A stretch of DNA of 5,238 nt from an uncultured Clostridia bacterium. Lineage in GTDB: Bacteria > Bacillota > Clostridia > Lachnospirales > Lachnospiraceae. Position numbers and translations under genes: made by a program. The stretch spans positions 1 to 5,238 of the forward strand of contig CALZBV010000171.1 in assembly GCA_945622055.1 (NCBI GenBank). The letters are read 5' to 3'. The notes under the pieces were generated by a model. It did not search any database, was not told the origin of the DNA, and worked only from the letters and a program-made list of their open reading frames with translations. Below, piece by piece: positions 4,665-5,238 of the stretch (within the stretch, counting starts at the first letter, position 1; each line of letters opens with the position of its first letter).

Positions 4665-5238
4665 CTACATGCCCATCTGCTTTGCTACTTCTGCAGCAAA
4701 ATCTTCCTGCTTCTTCTCAATACCCTCACCGGTCTCAAAACGAACATAATTCTTGATTGCAAGATTGATTCCGTTCTCCTTTGCTACCTGTGCAACGTAC
4801 TGGGCTACGTTCTGCTTTCCGTCCTCAGCCTTAACATATACCTGGTCAACAAGGCAGATTTCCTTTAACTCCTTATTGATACGACCCATAATCATTCCCT
4901 CGATTACCTTCTCCGGCTTCTGGGATTCCTTCGGATCATTCATAATCTGAGCCTTTAAAATTTCCTTCTCGTGCTCAACATAATCTCCCGGAATCTGCTC
5001 CTTGTTGAGGTACTTCGGATTCATAGCTGCAATCTGCATTGCTACGTTCTTTGCACATGCTCTTGCAGCCTCAGTATCATCACCTTCCATCTCGATTAAG
5101 ATACCGATTCTTCCGCCGCCGTGAATGTAGGTCTCAACAAAACCATTCGTAGCAACGAGCTTTGCAAAACGACGAATCTTCATATTCTCACCAATAACGG
5201 CAATCTGAGCAGCGAGCTCTTCAGCAACCGTCTTGGAG
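4665..5238 (-). CDS. tsf: Translation elongation factor Ts, C-terminal part (5' end outside window)
   Basis: EF-Ts is the cytoplasmic guanine-nucleotide exchange factor that releases GDP from EF-Tu during translation. In the window 190 codons precede the TAG stop, and the frame is open to the right edge with no start. Family EF-Ts is about 300 aa, so the N-terminal UBA-like domain and the first part of the core are missing. Visible family motifs, numbered from the window edge, are AAQIAVIGENMKIRRFAK at 9-26, the conserved YIHGGGRIGILIE at 37-49, NVAMQIAAMNPKYL at 64-77, EGMIMGRINKELKE at 113-126 and the C-terminal RFETGEGIEKKQEDFAAEV at 166-184. The internal Met at 5183 (MKIRRFAK) is not the start, because conserved EF-Ts sequence continues upstream of it. 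In most bacteria tsf follows rpsB, which would be expected to the right. A dedicated hairpin terminator follows the stop. Confidence 0.97.
   Translation of the reverse strand, partial: SKTVAEELAAQIAVIGENMKIRRFAKLVATNGFVETYIHGGGRIGILIEMEGDDTEAARACAKNVAMQIAAMNPKYLNKEQIPGDYVEHEKEILKAQIMNDPKESQKPEKVIEGMIMGRINKELKEICLVDQVYVKAEDGKQNVAQYVAQVAKENGINLAIKNYVRFETGEGIEKKQEDFAAEVAKQMGM

Noticed and set aside
4451..4756. 101-aa plus-strand frame over the repeat and the tsf end
   Set aside because: It lacks a ribosome site, crosses the terminator hairpin and runs antisense into conserved tsf codons; it is a shadow.
4665..5183. tsf starting at the internal Met (MKIRRFAK)
   Set aside because: Conserved EF-Ts sequence (AAQIAVIGEN) continues in frame upstream to the window edge, so the gene is cut by the window and not short.

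Overview
The window looks like chromosomal DNA from a Gram-positive member of the Clostridia, most likely Lachnospiraceae-like. This is inferred from moderate-to-low GC, purine-rich Shine-Dalgarno sites (AAGGAGG), housekeeping sigma-type promoters with TTGACA/TATAAT-like boxes, and the general look of the EF-Ts, FolD, RimO and Cls proteins. No database search was run, so the family-level placement is tentative. Every supported gene lies on the minus strand, so the natural reading direction is from right to left.

Reading in the direction of transcription: the window opens inside tsf (elongation factor Ts, 5' end missing, stop near 4665). tsf is followed by a very long near-perfect hairpin terminator (4586-4641). 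A 326-bp gap without a credible gene (4339-4664) then holds, in order, this terminator, a second short GC-rich hairpin (4563-4582), a direct repeat with a 63-bp period (copies at 4533-4564 and 4470-4501), and a plausible promoter (4434-4462). Next comes a small membrane protein with a zinc-protease-like HEYGH motif (3853-4338, GTG start), which I can describe but not name. Its last 40 bp can form two mutually exclusive hairpins.

A strong promoter at 3742-3770 then starts a tightly packed unit cls-folD-rimO: cardiolipin synthase (2153-3706), bifunctional methylene-THF dehydrogenase/cyclohydrolase (1297-2142) and the ribosomal protein S12 methylthiotransferase (1-1264, running off the left edge about 20 codons before its expected end). 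The cls stop codon overlaps the folD ribosome binding site, and only 32 bp separate folD from rimO, so the three are probably cotranscribed.

The genes are mostly housekeeping: translation (tsf, rimO), one-carbon metabolism (folD) and membrane phospholipids (cls). I see no prophage, insertion sequence, CRISPR array, tRNA or rRNA. The parts least explained by known annotation are the tsf-downstream repeat and hairpin cluster and the HEYGH membrane protein.
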